Assembly (NCBI RefSeq): GCF_965196975.1
Contig: NZ_OZ239981.1
Span: forward strand, 434,001 to 498,000
DNA: 64,000 bases
From: Endozoicomonas sp965196975
GTDB taxonomy: Bacteria > Pseudomonadota > Gammaproteobacteria > Pseudomonadales > Endozoicomonadaceae
Direction of reading: 5' to 3'
The position numbers and the translations under genes are program-made. Within the stretch, counting starts at the first letter, position 1; every line of letters begins with the position of its first letter. Shown piece after piece: positions 1-8,592 of this stretch. The notes beneath the pieces are model-generated. The model saw only the letters and a program-made list of their open reading frames with translations, did no database searches and was not told the origin of the DNA.

Positions 1-4
1 TAAC

Positions 5-1789
5 TTGGACAGCAGCAATAATAAAAAAGGCGGGAGCAAACCCTGGGACACCATTGTTGATGTGGTGGTCGTGGGATCTGGTGCAGGTGCATTAACCGCT
101 TCACTGCGTGCCCATGATCTGGGCCTGAAAACGCTGGTCGTGGAAAAAACAGAACAATATGGCGGTACTTCAGCCATCTCCGGTGGTGGTATCTGGATAC
201 CAAACAGCTTTCAGATGCAGGCCATGGGAGTAAAAGACTCTGATGAGGTAGCCGTCGATTACATCAAACGGGTTATTGGAGAAGAGCCGGGTGATGGTCG
301 TATTGAATCCTATGTGGCCAATGCCAAGAAAATGCTCCGTTACCTCGAAGAGAACACCCGGGTTCGTTATGAAGCCCAGTCTGCCTATGCGGATTACTAC
401 CCGGAACTGCCAGGCGGAATGCCGGGCTATCGCTCCATGGATCCCATGCCTTTCCATGCCAGCAAGCTGGGCAGTGAATTTGAAAATCTGAGACCAACGA
501 CACCTGCCACATTGATGCTGGGGCGAATGGCCATGACCATGAAAGAGGCGCGTGTCTTGCTCTGTCGTGGTAAAGGCTTTCTGTTGACCAATATGAGAAT
601 CATGTGGCGCTATTACCGTGATATTTTCTGGCGGCTGAAATCCAAACGGGACCGATTTCTTACCCTGGGAAATGCACTGATTGCCGCTTTGCGTGCCTCC
701 ATGCTGGATCGAGGTATTCCCCTGTGGTTGAACAGCCCAATGGAGTCACTGGTGGAAGAGAACGGTCAGGTCATTGGTGTGGTGGTTAACCGTGATGGCA
801 AACAGGTAAGGGTAAAGGCCAGGAAAGGGGTGATCATTGGTGCCGGAGGCTTTGAAAGCAATCAGGCCATGCGGGATCAATACCATCCTCAACCATCACA
901 GAGTCTCTGGAGTGCTGCACCAGAAGGCATTAATACCGGGGACGGCATTCAGGCAGGCCAGAACCTTGGGGCTGCAACGGCATTAATGGAGCACAGCTGG
1001 TGGGCGCCGACCAGTCATGTTGAGGGTGAAACACGCTCCAGAGCCATGTTTGTAGAGCGTGCTTTACCCAACTGTATTCTGGTCAATAAAGACGGCAAGC
1101 GCTTTATGAATGAAGCCGCCCCTTATAACGACTTTGGAGACGGTATGTATGGTACCGAATCTGTACCATGCTGGTTCGTTTTTGATGCTCAATATCGCCA
1201 TAAATACCCTTGTGGAGCCTTATTGCCAGGCTACGCTGTGCCAGATAAAGCGGTGCCGAAGCGATATAAAAACTTCTTCCAGAAAGCGGAAAGCCTTGAG
1301 GCACTGGCAGAAAAAATTGGAGTGGATGCTGCTGGTTTGCAGGAAACAGTTACCAGTTACAATCAGTATTCGGCAGACGGTAAAGACCCTGAATTTGGCA
1401 AAGGGGATTCTTTGTTTGATCGCTATTACGGTGACCCAAATACAACGCCTAATCCTTGCCTTGGGCCTCTGGAGAAAGGCCCATTCTATGCGGTGAAAGT
1501 TAATATCGGTGATATTGGAACCAAAGGTGGCCTGGTTACCGACGTCGATGGTCAGGTACTTAAAGAAGATGGCTCCCCAATCTCTGGACTTTATGCGATC
1601 GGCAATACCTCTGCTTCGGTCATGAAGCAAACCTATCCTGGTGCCGGTTCCACCATTGGACCAGCCATGACCTTTGGTTATCTTTCGGCAAACCATATTG
1701 CGCAGCGTCAGGTGGATGCCCGTACGGTTAAAGCGGGTGACGTAGCGGCTGAGAATACTCAGGAGAATAAAAATGCTGTTGAAGCCTGA
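5..1789 (+). CDS. kstD: 3-ketosteroid delta1-dehydrogenase (FAD-dependent), possibly 5'-incomplete
   Basis: This flavoprotein is predicted to introduce the C1-C2 double bond into ring A of 3-ketosteroids, a key step before ring opening. The protein opens with a dinucleotide-binding GSGAGA motif at residues 24-29, followed by an FAD-contact segment containing GGTSAISGGG. Near the C-terminus YPGAG (about 544-548) matches the family motif with the catalytic Tyr and the Gly four residues later. The length (594 aa) is somewhat above the usual 510-570. No ATG is available: the frame opens at a TTG at position 5 and is still open at the window edge, so the true start may lie upstream. The 3' end overlaps the following SDR gene by 17 bp, which implies co-transcription. 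Broader fumarate reductase/KstD-like flavoproteins, including 3-ketosteroid delta4-dehydrogenases, are the main alternative. Confidence 0.85.
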   Translation: MDSSNNKKGGSKPWDTIVDVVVVGSGAGALTASLRAHDLGLKTLVVEKTEQYGGTSAISGGGIWIPNSFQMQAMGVKDSDEVAVDYIKRVIGEEPGDGRIESYVANAKKMLRYLEENTRVRYEAQSAYADYYPELPGGMPGYRSMDPMPFHASKLGSEFENLRPTTPATLMLGRMAMTMKEARVLLCRGKGFLLTNMRIMWRYYRDIFWRLKSKRDRFLTLGNALIAALRASMLDRGIPLWLNSPMESLVEENGQVIGVVVNRDGKQVRVKARKGVIIGAGGFESNQAMRDQYHPQPSQSLWSAAPEGINTGDGIQAGQNLGAATALMEHSWWAPTSHVEGETRSRAMFVERALPNCILVNKDGKRFMNEAAPYNDFGDGMYGTESVPCWFVFDAQYRHKYPCGALLPGYAVPDKAVPKRYKNFFQKAESLEALAEKIGVDAAGLQETVTSYNQYSADGKDPEFGKGDSLFDRYYGDPNTTPNPCLGPLEKGPFYAVKVNIGDIGTKGGLVTDVDGQVLKEDGSPISGLYAIGNTSASVMKQTYPGAGSTIGPAMTFGYLSANHIAQRQVDARTVKAGDVAAENTQENKNAVEA

Positions 1790-2636
1790 ATCGGTTGTTC
1801 TGGTGACTGGTGCAAGCCGTGGAGTTGGTAAGGGTATCGCTTTGGCACTGGCGGAAAGTGGCGCCACGGTTTATGTCACGGGAAGAAGCCAGCAGGAAGG
1901 GGATGCCCCTTTACCGGGAACGGTATTCGCTACTGCTGCAGCAATCAATGAGCGTGGTGGCAAAGGCATTGCGGTGGTCTGTGATCACAGTGATGATGCC
2001 CAGGTTGAGAAACTGTTTGGGCGGATTCAGAAAGAGTCTGGTCGTCTGGATGTGCTGGTAAATAATGCCACTGCCGTTCCTGACGAGTTGACCCAGACAG
2101 GTCCATTCTGGGAGAAAAGCCTCTCTCTTCTGGATATCCTGGATGTAGGAATGCGCTCTACCTATGTTGCCAGCTATTACGGTGCAAAAATAATGGCAGA
2201 GCAGAAGCAGGGACTGATTGTTCATACATCGTCGTTTGGTGGGCGCTGTTATATGCATGGTCCTGCCTATGGCGGTGGCAAGGCCGCGGTAGATAAGTTT
2301 GCGGCGGATATGGGGGTTGATCTCAAGCCTCATAATGTCGCCTGTATTTCGCTCTGGTTAGGCCTGGTTCTGACAGAGCGTACCCAGCGTGTGTTTGATG
2401 CTGAACCTGAAAAATACGCAGACCTGGCCGCGACTGCAGAATCTCCCGAGTTTGGCGGACGTGTGATTGCCGCTCTGGCAAACAGTGATGATATGCTGGA
2501 GAGAACCGGGCGCATCTGGGTTGGCGCAGAGCTGGCAGAAGAACTCGGAGTAAAGGATGTGAATGGTGCACAGCCCCCTTCACATCGGGCATTCCTGGGT
2601 GGGCCGGCAATGCCTAACCCTGCGGTTATTGAATAG
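1773..2636 (+). CDS. DHRS1-like short-chain dehydrogenase/reductase
   Basis: This is an NAD(P)(H)-dependent oxidoreductase with a Rossmann fold. TGASRGVG (residues 12-19) is the cofactor-binding motif, NNA (97-99) the structural motif, and Tyr166/Lys170 form the YxxxK catalytic pair with Ser153 or Ser154 just upstream. The sequence around VCDHSDD, the YGGGKAA segment and the ISLWLGLV segment resemble the animal DHRS1 subfamily, known to reduce carbonyls including steroids. It overlaps the KstD gene by 17 bp, so a hydroxysteroid/ketosteroid interconversion is a reasonable inference. The exact substrate cannot be read from the sequence. A hairpin just downstream probably ends this transcript. 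Confidence 0.85.
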   Translation: MLLKPESVVLVTGASRGVGKGIALALAESGATVYVTGRSQQEGDAPLPGTVFATAAAINERGGKGIAVVCDHSDDAQVEKLFGRIQKESGRLDVLVNNATAVPDELTQTGPFWEKSLSLLDILDVGMRSTYVASYYGAKIMAEQKQGLIVHTSSFGGRCYMHGPAYGGGKAAVDKFAADMGVDLKPHNVACISLWLGLVLTERTQRVFDAEPEKYADLAATAESPEFGGRVIAALANSDDMLERTGRIWVGAELAEELGVKDVNGAQPPSHRAFLGGPAMPNPAVIE

Positions 2637-2658
2637 TGCTCTCTTGTCTAAAATGTCT

Positions 2659-2678
2659 GGCCTCATTAAGGTGAGGCC
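2659..2678. terminator. Bidirectional hairpin terminator between convergent genes
   Basis: A 7-bp perfect stem (GGCCTCA at 2659-2665 with TGAGGCC at 2672-2678) and a 6-nt loop lie between the convergent SDR and EamA genes. The trailing T-tract is weak. Confidence 0.5.
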
Positions 2679-2682
2679 GTCA

Positions 2683-3636
2683 TTATCCTGCTTTACTGTA
2701 TTCCTTTATTAATCCTTTTCTCGTTTCATCTTTTTCGCTAGCTTGGATGATCAGGCAAACCATAATCAATCCCATGCCAAGCCATCCAGTTGGTGCAATT
2801 ACTTCCTTGACGATAATTACTGCAAGACAAACTGCAACCACCGGCTCAAACAAGGTTAATAAGGTTGCCTTGCTGGCCGGTATGAATCGCAGGCCAAAAC
2901 CGAAGCAGAGATAACCCAGAAACATAGGGACTAAGGCCAGATACCAGACAGCTACTGTATTCTCAATGCTTGAGAACAAATGTTCACCAGTAAACAGAAG
3001 TGTTGGTAATAAGAAGAGTGAGGCGCAGCAAAAAATACTCCCCATGGCTGATGTTGAATGTGCTCCTTGTTCCATTAATTTCTTGGCGGCGCAGGTATAC
3101 CCGGCATAAGTCAGTGCCGCCAGCAATCCAAGCAGTACCCCTATCTGTCTGCTTGAATCCTCAGTGATAGCCTGGGTGCTGTAATCCTCTGATAAGGTGA
3201 GTAATACAATGCCTGCTGTTCCAAGCACCGCACTGAATAGCCAGCGAAAGGTGATCTGCTTTTTGTTCAGCAGCAGGCGCTCAATAATCACGGTCATAAA
3301 AGGAGCGCTGGCGATGGAAATCACATTGCCAACAGCGACGCCGGCGAAGTGCATCGATGAGTAAAAGGCTTGCGGATACACCGTTAAAGAGAGAGAACCG
3401 ATGAGTACTATTCGCCAGGAATGACTGAGTAATAGACACTCTTCTATCAATTTTTTTCTGGCGGTAAGGGCCAGTAATATGCCGCCTATGCCCATGGAAA
3501 AAGCACCAACCGCCATGGGGTTTACATCCGATATAAAACTGGCTGCAGCACCAGTGGTTCCCCACAGTAAAGCAGATAACAGCACTGCAATGCTGCTCTG
3601 GCTGCTGGTATTGATATTTCTCAAAGCATACTTCAT
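2683..3636 (-). CDS. EamA-family DMT transporter
   Basis: This is a 317-aa polytopic inner-membrane protein with about ten hydrophobic segments arranged as two EamA repeats, the drug/metabolite transporter architecture. The first repeat begins near SSIAVLLSALLWGTTGAAAS and the second near LGLLAALTYAGYTCAAKKL. Its length is typical of the family. Substrates in this family range from amino acids to metabolites and cannot be assigned here. It is convergent with the SDR gene and lies next to a broken AraC regulator gene. I see no direct sign that it belongs to the steroid pathway. Confidence 0.85.
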   Translation of the reverse strand: MKYALRNINTSSQSSIAVLLSALLWGTTGAAASFISDVNPMAVGAFSMGIGGILLALTARKKLIEECLLLSHSWRIVLIGSLSLTVYPQAFYSSMHFAGVAVGNVISIASAPFMTVIIERLLLNKKQITFRWLFSAVLGTAGIVLLTLSEDYSTQAITEDSSRQIGVLLGLLAALTYAGYTCAAKKLMEQGAHSTSAMGSIFCCASLFLLPTLLFTGEHLFSSIENTVAVWYLALVPMFLGYLCFGFGLRFIPASKATLLTLFEPVVAVCLAVIIVKEVIAPTGWLGMGLIMVCLIIQASEKDETRKGLIKEYSKAG

Positions 3637-3907
3637 TTCCCTGCTCCCTGAGTGGTCATCTTCTTAGTATCTAAGGGTATAGGAGAGATTCAGCATGCAC
3701 TTTGCTGAAAAGACGCTGTGGTTGTTTGATCAGGCGCTTTTCAGGGGCTAGCAGGTAAACGCTTTTGGAGACAGGCCGAAATGGGAGGTGAAACGACGGC
3801 TGAAGGCAGAAACATCGTTGTAGCCAACACGTTCTGCTATTAGCTGGATGGGTAGGTCGGTATGGGTCAGCAATGCCTTGGCCTTTTCCATGCGTTTCTT
3901 AATAATG

Positions 3908-5025
3908 TTAGAACTTACGCATTGACAGCTCTGATAAAAGATGGTCTCAGCCAGTCTTTACCATCAGAGAAGCTCTTAATGAAGTCCCAAATAGCATCCT
4001 TGAGCGCATCATTCTTAACGCGATAGATGCTACTGAGAGATTCAGATACTTTCTTGGCCTGAAGGCAGGCATACCCAAAGATAGAGGCAAAAATATGGTT
4101 CCTGACCTGCTGCTTTCCTCTCACCTGAAAGCGCTCAATACTGCAGAGTTGTTTCAGCGCCCGGTGATACTCTTCGATCGCCCAATGGTGCAGGTGAAGT
4201 TCATTAAAGCCTACCTGTGGTGATACCTCTGATCCAGCATGGGGTGTGTAGACGACGTAATGGCGCAGCTCGTTTTTTAGCCGCGTCCGGTACAAACGCA
4301 CAGAACCAAAATTACGTAGCCAAACGGTTATTCCCTCTTCAGGAATCTCCAGGCTCTGCACTTGTTGGTAGTCACCCTTTTGGATAGAAACAGTACGGTT
4401 GCTTTTAACGGCAAACATAAAACCCAGACCGTTGTTTTTCACAGTCTTCAGGTTTGCGGCACTGCTATACCAGGAATCCCCCGTAACAAATGCAGGTCGT
4501 AAGCCCCATACAAGTACTTCTTTCAGCATCTCGAGAAAATAATCATTTTTGGACTTTCCGTCCGCAGAGTCATAGATACGGAAATTGACAGGAAGGCTAT
4601 AGCCTTTGATATCGGTGTAATAGAGCGTTATGAGATTAATGCCCTTGACGGCTTTATGATGCTTGCCCGAGTAATGATAGCCGATGAATGCCGTGTAGTT
4701 ACTGTACGGCTTATCCAGCACCGTATCATCAACCGATAGCGTGCCCCCATCAAGAATCAGCCTTGCGGCTACTTCCATGAAAAGGTCATTGGGAGCAAAG
4801 TCTTCACGTTGTAGAAAACGGTTAACGCTGTGGTGTGACATATCTCCGATCTCACTAAGGCGAGTACAGGTTGCTGATTTCGGCTCACACAATAGAAACC
4901 CTGTATATTTCGGCAAATCACACCCAGCTGTTGTAGGTCTTGTTATCTTTCTACGCACGACGACATCCGCTATTTTTTGCTGATCTAGCAATTTTTACAG
5001 CTGCCTGTCAATGCGAAAGTCCTAA
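3908..5025 (-). mobile_element. Insertion sequence, IS4/IS701-like DDE type (1,118 bp)
   Basis: The ends are 21-bp inverted repeats (3908-3928 and 5005-5025) with two mismatches, core CGCATTGACAG. The flanking trinucleotide ATG is present on both sides (3905-3907 and 5026-5028), consistent with a 3-bp target duplication. That length is supported by the AraC frame being restored when one copy is removed. The single gene inside is the transposase. Confidence 0.85.
3915..4991 (-). CDS. IS4/IS701-like DDE transposase
   Basis: This 358-aa transposase carries an RNase H-type DDE core: SVDDTVLDK holds the first Asp, VTGDSWY the second, and the WAIEEYHRALKQ segment the Glu. The N-terminal region with SHHSVNRFL is typical of this transposase group. 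The likely start is a TTG at 4991, because conserved N-terminal sequence precedes the first internal ATG. The stop codon lies inside the terminal inverted repeat. The gene is intact, so the element may still be active. Exact family placement (IS701 versus a subgroup of IS4) needs a database comparison. Confidence 0.85.
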   Translation of the reverse strand: MLDQQKIADVVVRRKITRPTTAGCDLPKYTGFLLCEPKSATCTRLSEIGDMSHHSVNRFLQREDFAPNDLFMEVAARLILDGGTLSVDDTVLDKPYSNYTAFIGYHYSGKHHKAVKGINLITLYYTDIKGYSLPVNFRIYDSADGKSKNDYFLEMLKEVLVWGLRPAFVTGDSWYSSAANLKTVKNNGLGFMFAVKSNRTVSIQKGDYQQVQSLEIPEEGITVWLRNFGSVRLYRTRLKNELRHYVVYTPHAGSEVSPQVGFNELHLHHWAIEEYHRALKQLCSIERFQVRGKQQVRNHIFASIFGYACLQAKKVSESLSSIYRVKNDALKDAIWDFIKSFSDGKDWLRPSFIRAVNA

Positions 5026-5576
5026 ATGTGCTGAATAGCAGTGCAACCGACGGCTTCTTTAAATCGCTTTTTGAACTGGGTAGGGCTCAGGCAGGCGATG
5101 CTGGCCAGACTGTCTATCGTTAGCTCCGTTTCCAGATGGTCAACAATATAAGCGAGGACTGGGCGGATACGAGGGTCCAGGAACTTATTGCCACTTTCCT
5201 GTTCCAGCAGACCGACAAAAACCTCAAGGATTGCGGACTCTATTTTGTTATTCACCTGCCGCTCCAGTTGTTTTTCAACGAAGTGCAGAAAACTGGTTAA
5301 TGGTGAGGAAATGGCAAAAATCACAAACTCAAGTGCCATCAGGTTGGCAGGCAGTTCCGATAAATCTGCGACGATAAATCGTGCCGCCTCATCGGCATTA
5401 AAATGGTGTTCCACACCGGCCCTGATAACCACGCATTCACCAACAGCAACCTTCCCCCGGTAATCATGAAGCTCAATGCCAATGGTTCCCTGAATAGGCA
5501 GAACCAATTGATGGAAGTCGTGAGTGTGTGCCTGTGTTGTCCTGGTATACGAGCGAATGCTCAGACTGTTTTCCAT

Positions 5577-5898
5577 GGATTTCGTCCAACTCCAGTGGCT
5601 GCCGCTTTATTCCCTTGCTGATATTAGAACAGAAAGTAACCGAGCAAGGTATCAGTTAGCGATTTGAGGTCATGGAGAGGCCGCATATTGATAGCCGACA
5701 ATGGCCGGTTTTTGTAATTGAGGGCTGTTATTGGCTGCGTAGAATGGTGTATATCGGAGATCCGGCTTCTTTTTGGGTTTAAAGACGCGGTTCGAATTGG
5801 TTGATCAGATAAACAGTAATGATTCAGCAGGGTCGTCTATTTTCAGACCATCTCCTGAATCCTGGATACAGTGAACAAGCCAGAAAAGCGGTATTTTC
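5577..5898. other. Divergent intergenic region (322 bp)
   Basis: This stretch lies between the broken AraC gene and the side-chain operon. It must contain both promoters, but I could not identify a convincing -35/-10 pair, operator repeat or small gene. Confidence 0.4.
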
Positions 5899-6879
5899 AT
5901 GGAAAATAACAATAAAGAACTGGAAGCCCGAATGGCTGCCACGATTGGTGTTGAGGTGGGTCCACAGCGAAGCTGGGATCCCGTCAATCTTCCAATGATC
6001 CGTCACTGGTGTCAGGCCATGGGCGATGATAACCCCATGTACACCAATCTGGAATATGCAGAGCAATCCGACCAGGGATCAATTATTGCACCACCCACCA
6101 TGATTCAGGCCTGGACCATGAAAGGTGTGACGGAAATGCCGGCACCGGGTTCTGTTCCCAGAACTGAAGAACAGCCATATGTTCTTGATATGCTGGACGA
6201 AGCGGGCTATGTCTCTGTTGTAGCGGTTAACTGTGATCAGGAGTATTTCGGTTACGTAAAGCCCGGTGATGATATCTCCCATACCATGACCATCGAGTCG
6301 ATCTCCGAACTGAAACAGACGGCCCTGGGGGAAGGGTATTTTGTTACTGAACTGTGGACGTTTATTAATCAGGACAATGAAAAAGTTGCAGAGATGCGCT
6401 TCCGTCTGTTGAAGTTCAAAGCTCCCCAACAGGCTCAGCGTCCGGCAAGTGCCGACAGCCAGAGCAATAAGCCTAAGGCTCCCCAGCGCCCCCGTCCAGG
6501 GTTGAATCGTGACAACGCATTTTTCTGGGAAGGCTTAAAGCAGGGCAAGCTATTAATCCAGCGCTGTACTTCCTGTCAGACTCTGAGACACCCGCCTTCC
6601 CCAATGTGCCCAAGCTGCCAGTCTCTGGAAAAAGACGTGGTAGAAGCCAGTGGTAAGGGGGTTATTCACAGCTTTGTCAATTTGCATCATCCGGCGCTGC
6701 CTGCCTTTGATGATCCGAACCCTATTGCCCTGGTGGAACTGGAAGAAGGCACAAGACTGGTCGCAGGGTTGATCAATATTGAGCCGGAAGACGTCCGTAT
6801 TGGTATGCCGGTGAAGGCTGAAATTACCCAGTGTGATGATGAGCTGACACTGGCTCTGTTCAGTCCGGTAACAGAATAA
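5899..6879 (+). CDS. ChsH2-like MaoC-DUF35 fusion protein
   Basis: This is a two-domain protein. Residues 1 to about 165 form a hot-dog (FAS1-like/MaoC) dehydratase domain with MGDDNPMY. It lacks the usual catalytic His, as expected for the non-catalytic half of a heteromeric hydratase. Residues about 205-326 form a DUF35 domain: a zinc ribbon with Cys223, Cys226, Cys237 and Cys240, then an OB fold. In Mycobacterium, ChsH2 has this same layout; its MaoC half pairs with ChsH1 and its DUF35 half binds the aldolase Ltp2. Homologues of both partners lie 3' in the same operon (8113 and 8593). The predicted role is hydration of the steroid C17 propenoyl-CoA side chain and docking of the aldolase. 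The start ATG at 5899 has only a weak ribosome-binding site. Confidence 0.85.
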   Translation: MENNNKELEARMAATIGVEVGPQRSWDPVNLPMIRHWCQAMGDDNPMYTNLEYAEQSDQGSIIAPPTMIQAWTMKGVTEMPAPGSVPRTEEQPYVLDMLDEAGYVSVVAVNCDQEYFGYVKPGDDISHTMTIESISELKQTALGEGYFVTELWTFINQDNEKVAEMRFRLLKFKAPQQAQRPASADSQSNKPKAPQRPRPGLNRDNAFFWEGLKQGKLLIQRCTSCQTLRHPPSPMCPSCQSLEKDVVEASGKGVIHSFVNLHHPALPAFDDPNPIALVELEEGTRLVAGLINIEPEDVRIGMPVKAEITQCDDELTLALFSPVTE

Positions 6880-6902
6880 ATCTGGAAAGCATGATCAGGT
6901 GT

Positions 6903-6938
6903 TGTTGCTCCGATGGTTGGTCGGAGATTGAGGCAACA
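6903..6938 (+). terminator. Possible attenuator hairpin inside the operon
   Basis: A 6-bp inner stem (CTCCGA 6908-6913 with TCGGAG 6921-6926) is enclosed by TGTTG/CAACA arms and followed by ATTTTAT. It lies in the 97-bp gap between the ChsH2-like gene and the acyl-CoA dehydrogenase. The unpaired bases make this a weak call. Confidence 0.3.
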
Positions 6939-6976
6939 TTTTATAAGAATAAAAAGAGAATAGTGGAGTCAGTGTA

Positions 6977-8116
6977 ATGGATTTTTCATTTAGTGAAGAT
7001 CAGGGAGCGATTCGGGATCTGGCAAAACAGATTCTGTCTGATCAGGCAACCGAGACCCGCCTGAACCAGCTGAAAGCGGAAGGTGAAGGGTTTGATAAAA
7101 ACCTCTGGTACCAGTTTGCAGAATCCGGGCTGCTGGGGATGGCCATTCCTGAATCGTCAGGCGGCAGTGGTTTTGGTTTAACAGAGCTCTGCCTGATGCT
7201 TGAAGAGCAGGGGCGGCATGTTGCCCCTATGCCACTGCTTCCTTCCCTGGTGCTGACCGCGCTGCCGATTGCCCGCTTTGGCACAAAAGAGCAGCAGGAA
7301 AGATACCTGCAGCCACTCGCCTGTGGTGAACACATTCTTACAGCGGCACTTGCCGAGCAGAGCATGCCTGAGGCCATCAGGTCTGAAGCGACAGTCTCCA
7401 CCAATGGCGACAGCCTGCTTCTGAACGGCACTCGTGAGTGTGTACCGTACGCAGGTGAAGCCAGGGCTATTTTGATGCCAGCAACGGATGATTCAGGTAA
7501 AACGGTATTGCTTCTGGTGGATGCCCTGGCGGCGGGTGTTGAGCTGACCCCGCAGAACAGTACTCATGGCGAACCCCTTTATACCGTGCAAATGGCCGAC
7601 GTTGCTGTTAGACCACAGGATGTTCTGGTGGGTGCTGAGAGTGGGGAAGAAGCACTGGAGTGGATCATTGCCCGAGGTCAGGTGGCTGCTGCTGCGACAA
7701 TGGTTGGTGTGACTGAAGAGGCTTTACGGCGTACTGCTGAATACACGACAGAGCGTAAGCAATTTGGTAAGGCCATTGCTGGATTCCAGAGCACTACCAT
7801 GCGTTGTGCAGACGCTTACATCGATATTGAAGCCATGCGCTCCACATACTGGCAGGCGCTTTGGCAACTTGAAGAAGAAAAGGCAGCTGCACCGGCCGTT
7901 GCCACTGCTAAATGGTGGGCTTGCATCGGTGGTGGTCGTGTGGTTCATACCGCCCAGCACCTGCATGGTGGTATTGGTGCCGATATTGACTATCCACTCC
8001 ACCGTTACTTCCTTTGGGCCAAGCAGCTGGAGCTGAGCCTGGGTGGTGGTACCTATCAGCAGGCGACACTGGGTGCACTGCTGGCGGATGAATCAGCAGA
8101 GGTCAATGTATTATGA
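6977..8116 (+). CDS. Acyl-CoA dehydrogenase of the steroid side-chain type
   Basis: This 379-aa FAD-dependent acyl-CoA dehydrogenase would introduce the alpha-beta double bond in a CoA-activated side chain. TTERKQFGKAI (the FAD/dimer motif), the HGGIGADIDYPLHRYF segment and overall length fit the family. The usual C-terminal YEGT, whose Glu is the catalytic base in many members, is replaced by GGGT (about 356-359). That is reminiscent of the heteromeric ChsE-type enzymes, where only one subunit type carries the base. No second acyl-CoA dehydrogenase is present in the window. A GTGGAG ribosome-binding site precedes the ATG. The last codon overlaps the next gene (ATGA), giving translational coupling. 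Confidence 0.88.
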   Translation: MDFSFSEDQGAIRDLAKQILSDQATETRLNQLKAEGEGFDKNLWYQFAESGLLGMAIPESSGGSGFGLTELCLMLEEQGRHVAPMPLLPSLVLTALPIARFGTKEQQERYLQPLACGEHILTAALAEQSMPEAIRSEATVSTNGDSLLLNGTRECVPYAGEARAILMPATDDSGKTVLLLVDALAAGVELTPQNSTHGEPLYTVQMADVAVRPQDVLVGAESGEEALEWIIARGQVAAAATMVGVTEEALRRTAEYTTERKQFGKAIAGFQSTTMRCADAYIDIEAMRSTYWQALWQLEEEKAAAPAVATAKWWACIGGGRVVHTAQHLHGGIGADIDYPLHRYFLWAKQLELSLGGGTYQQATLGALLADESAEVNVL

Positions 8117-8589
8117 GCGGGCTCGTGATTGCTAATCAGGACAAGACGCAGCAGTTTAATGATCTGTGTTTCGATCAGGTAGACGTTGGCCAGAAGCTTC
8201 CGGTTCAGGAGATAGACGTTACAACGCGGCTTATTGTTTCGGCGGCACTGGCCTCTCGTGATTATCAGAATGTTCATCATGACCGGGATCAGGCTCAGGC
8301 TCTGGGTTCTCAGGATATCTTTATGAATATTCTGACCACCAATGGTCTGGTTGGCCGTTTTATTACGGACTGGACCGGACCAAAAGGGCGTCTGAAGTCG
8401 GTCAAGATAAAGCTGGGTGTGCCCAATTATGCCGGTGATGTCATGAAGCTGGTGGGCAAGGTGCAGGACAAGCGGGAAGTATCAGGAGAAAACCTGGTAG
8501 AAGTTGCAGTGACTGGTAAGAACAGCATGGGTAATCATGTCACGGGTACCGTAGTGGTCGCCTTGCCGGCAGTAGACCAGGGAGAATAA
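8113..8589 (+). CDS. ChsH1-like MaoC hydratase
   Basis: This is a 158-aa single hot-dog domain with the hydratase signature SRDYQNVHHDRD, in which the Asp and the His pair are the expected catalytic residues. It starts within the stop of the acyl-CoA dehydrogenase gene (ATGA overlap) and ends 3 bp before the Ltp2-like gene. By analogy with mycobacterial ChsH1-ChsH2, it probably supplies the active site of a heteromeric enoyl-CoA hydratase together with the protein encoded at 5899. Assignment to steroid side chains rests on the neighbours rather than on this domain alone. Confidence 0.85.
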   Translation: MSGLVIANQDKTQQFNDLCFDQVDVGQKLPVQEIDVTTRLIVSAALASRDYQNVHHDRDQAQALGSQDIFMNILTTNGLVGRFITDWTGPKGRLKSVKIKLGVPNYAGDVMKLVGKVQDKREVSGENLVEVAVTGKNSMGNHVTGTVVVALPAVDQGE

Positions 8590-8592
8590 GAA

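Larger units (their letters stand above)
3748..5576 (-). pseudogene. AraC-family regulator split by an insertion sequence
   Basis: The 5' part (5576 down to about 5026) encodes a cupin-type sensor domain (HTHDFHQLVLPI near the start) and the first helix-turn-helix (LTIDSLASIACLSPTQFKKR). The 3' part (3907 down to the TAG at 3748-3750) encodes the second helix-turn-helix, translated here as KKRMEKAKALLTHTDLPIQL onward to SPKAFTC. Removing the insertion element and one copy of a 3-bp ATG repeat joins the halves in frame as QHIIKKRMEKAKA, which is strong evidence for a single ancestral gene of about 240 codons. The regulator diverges from the side-chain operon starting at 5899 and could have controlled it. 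As it stands the DNA-binding domain is truncated, so it is probably inactive. Confidence 0.9.
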
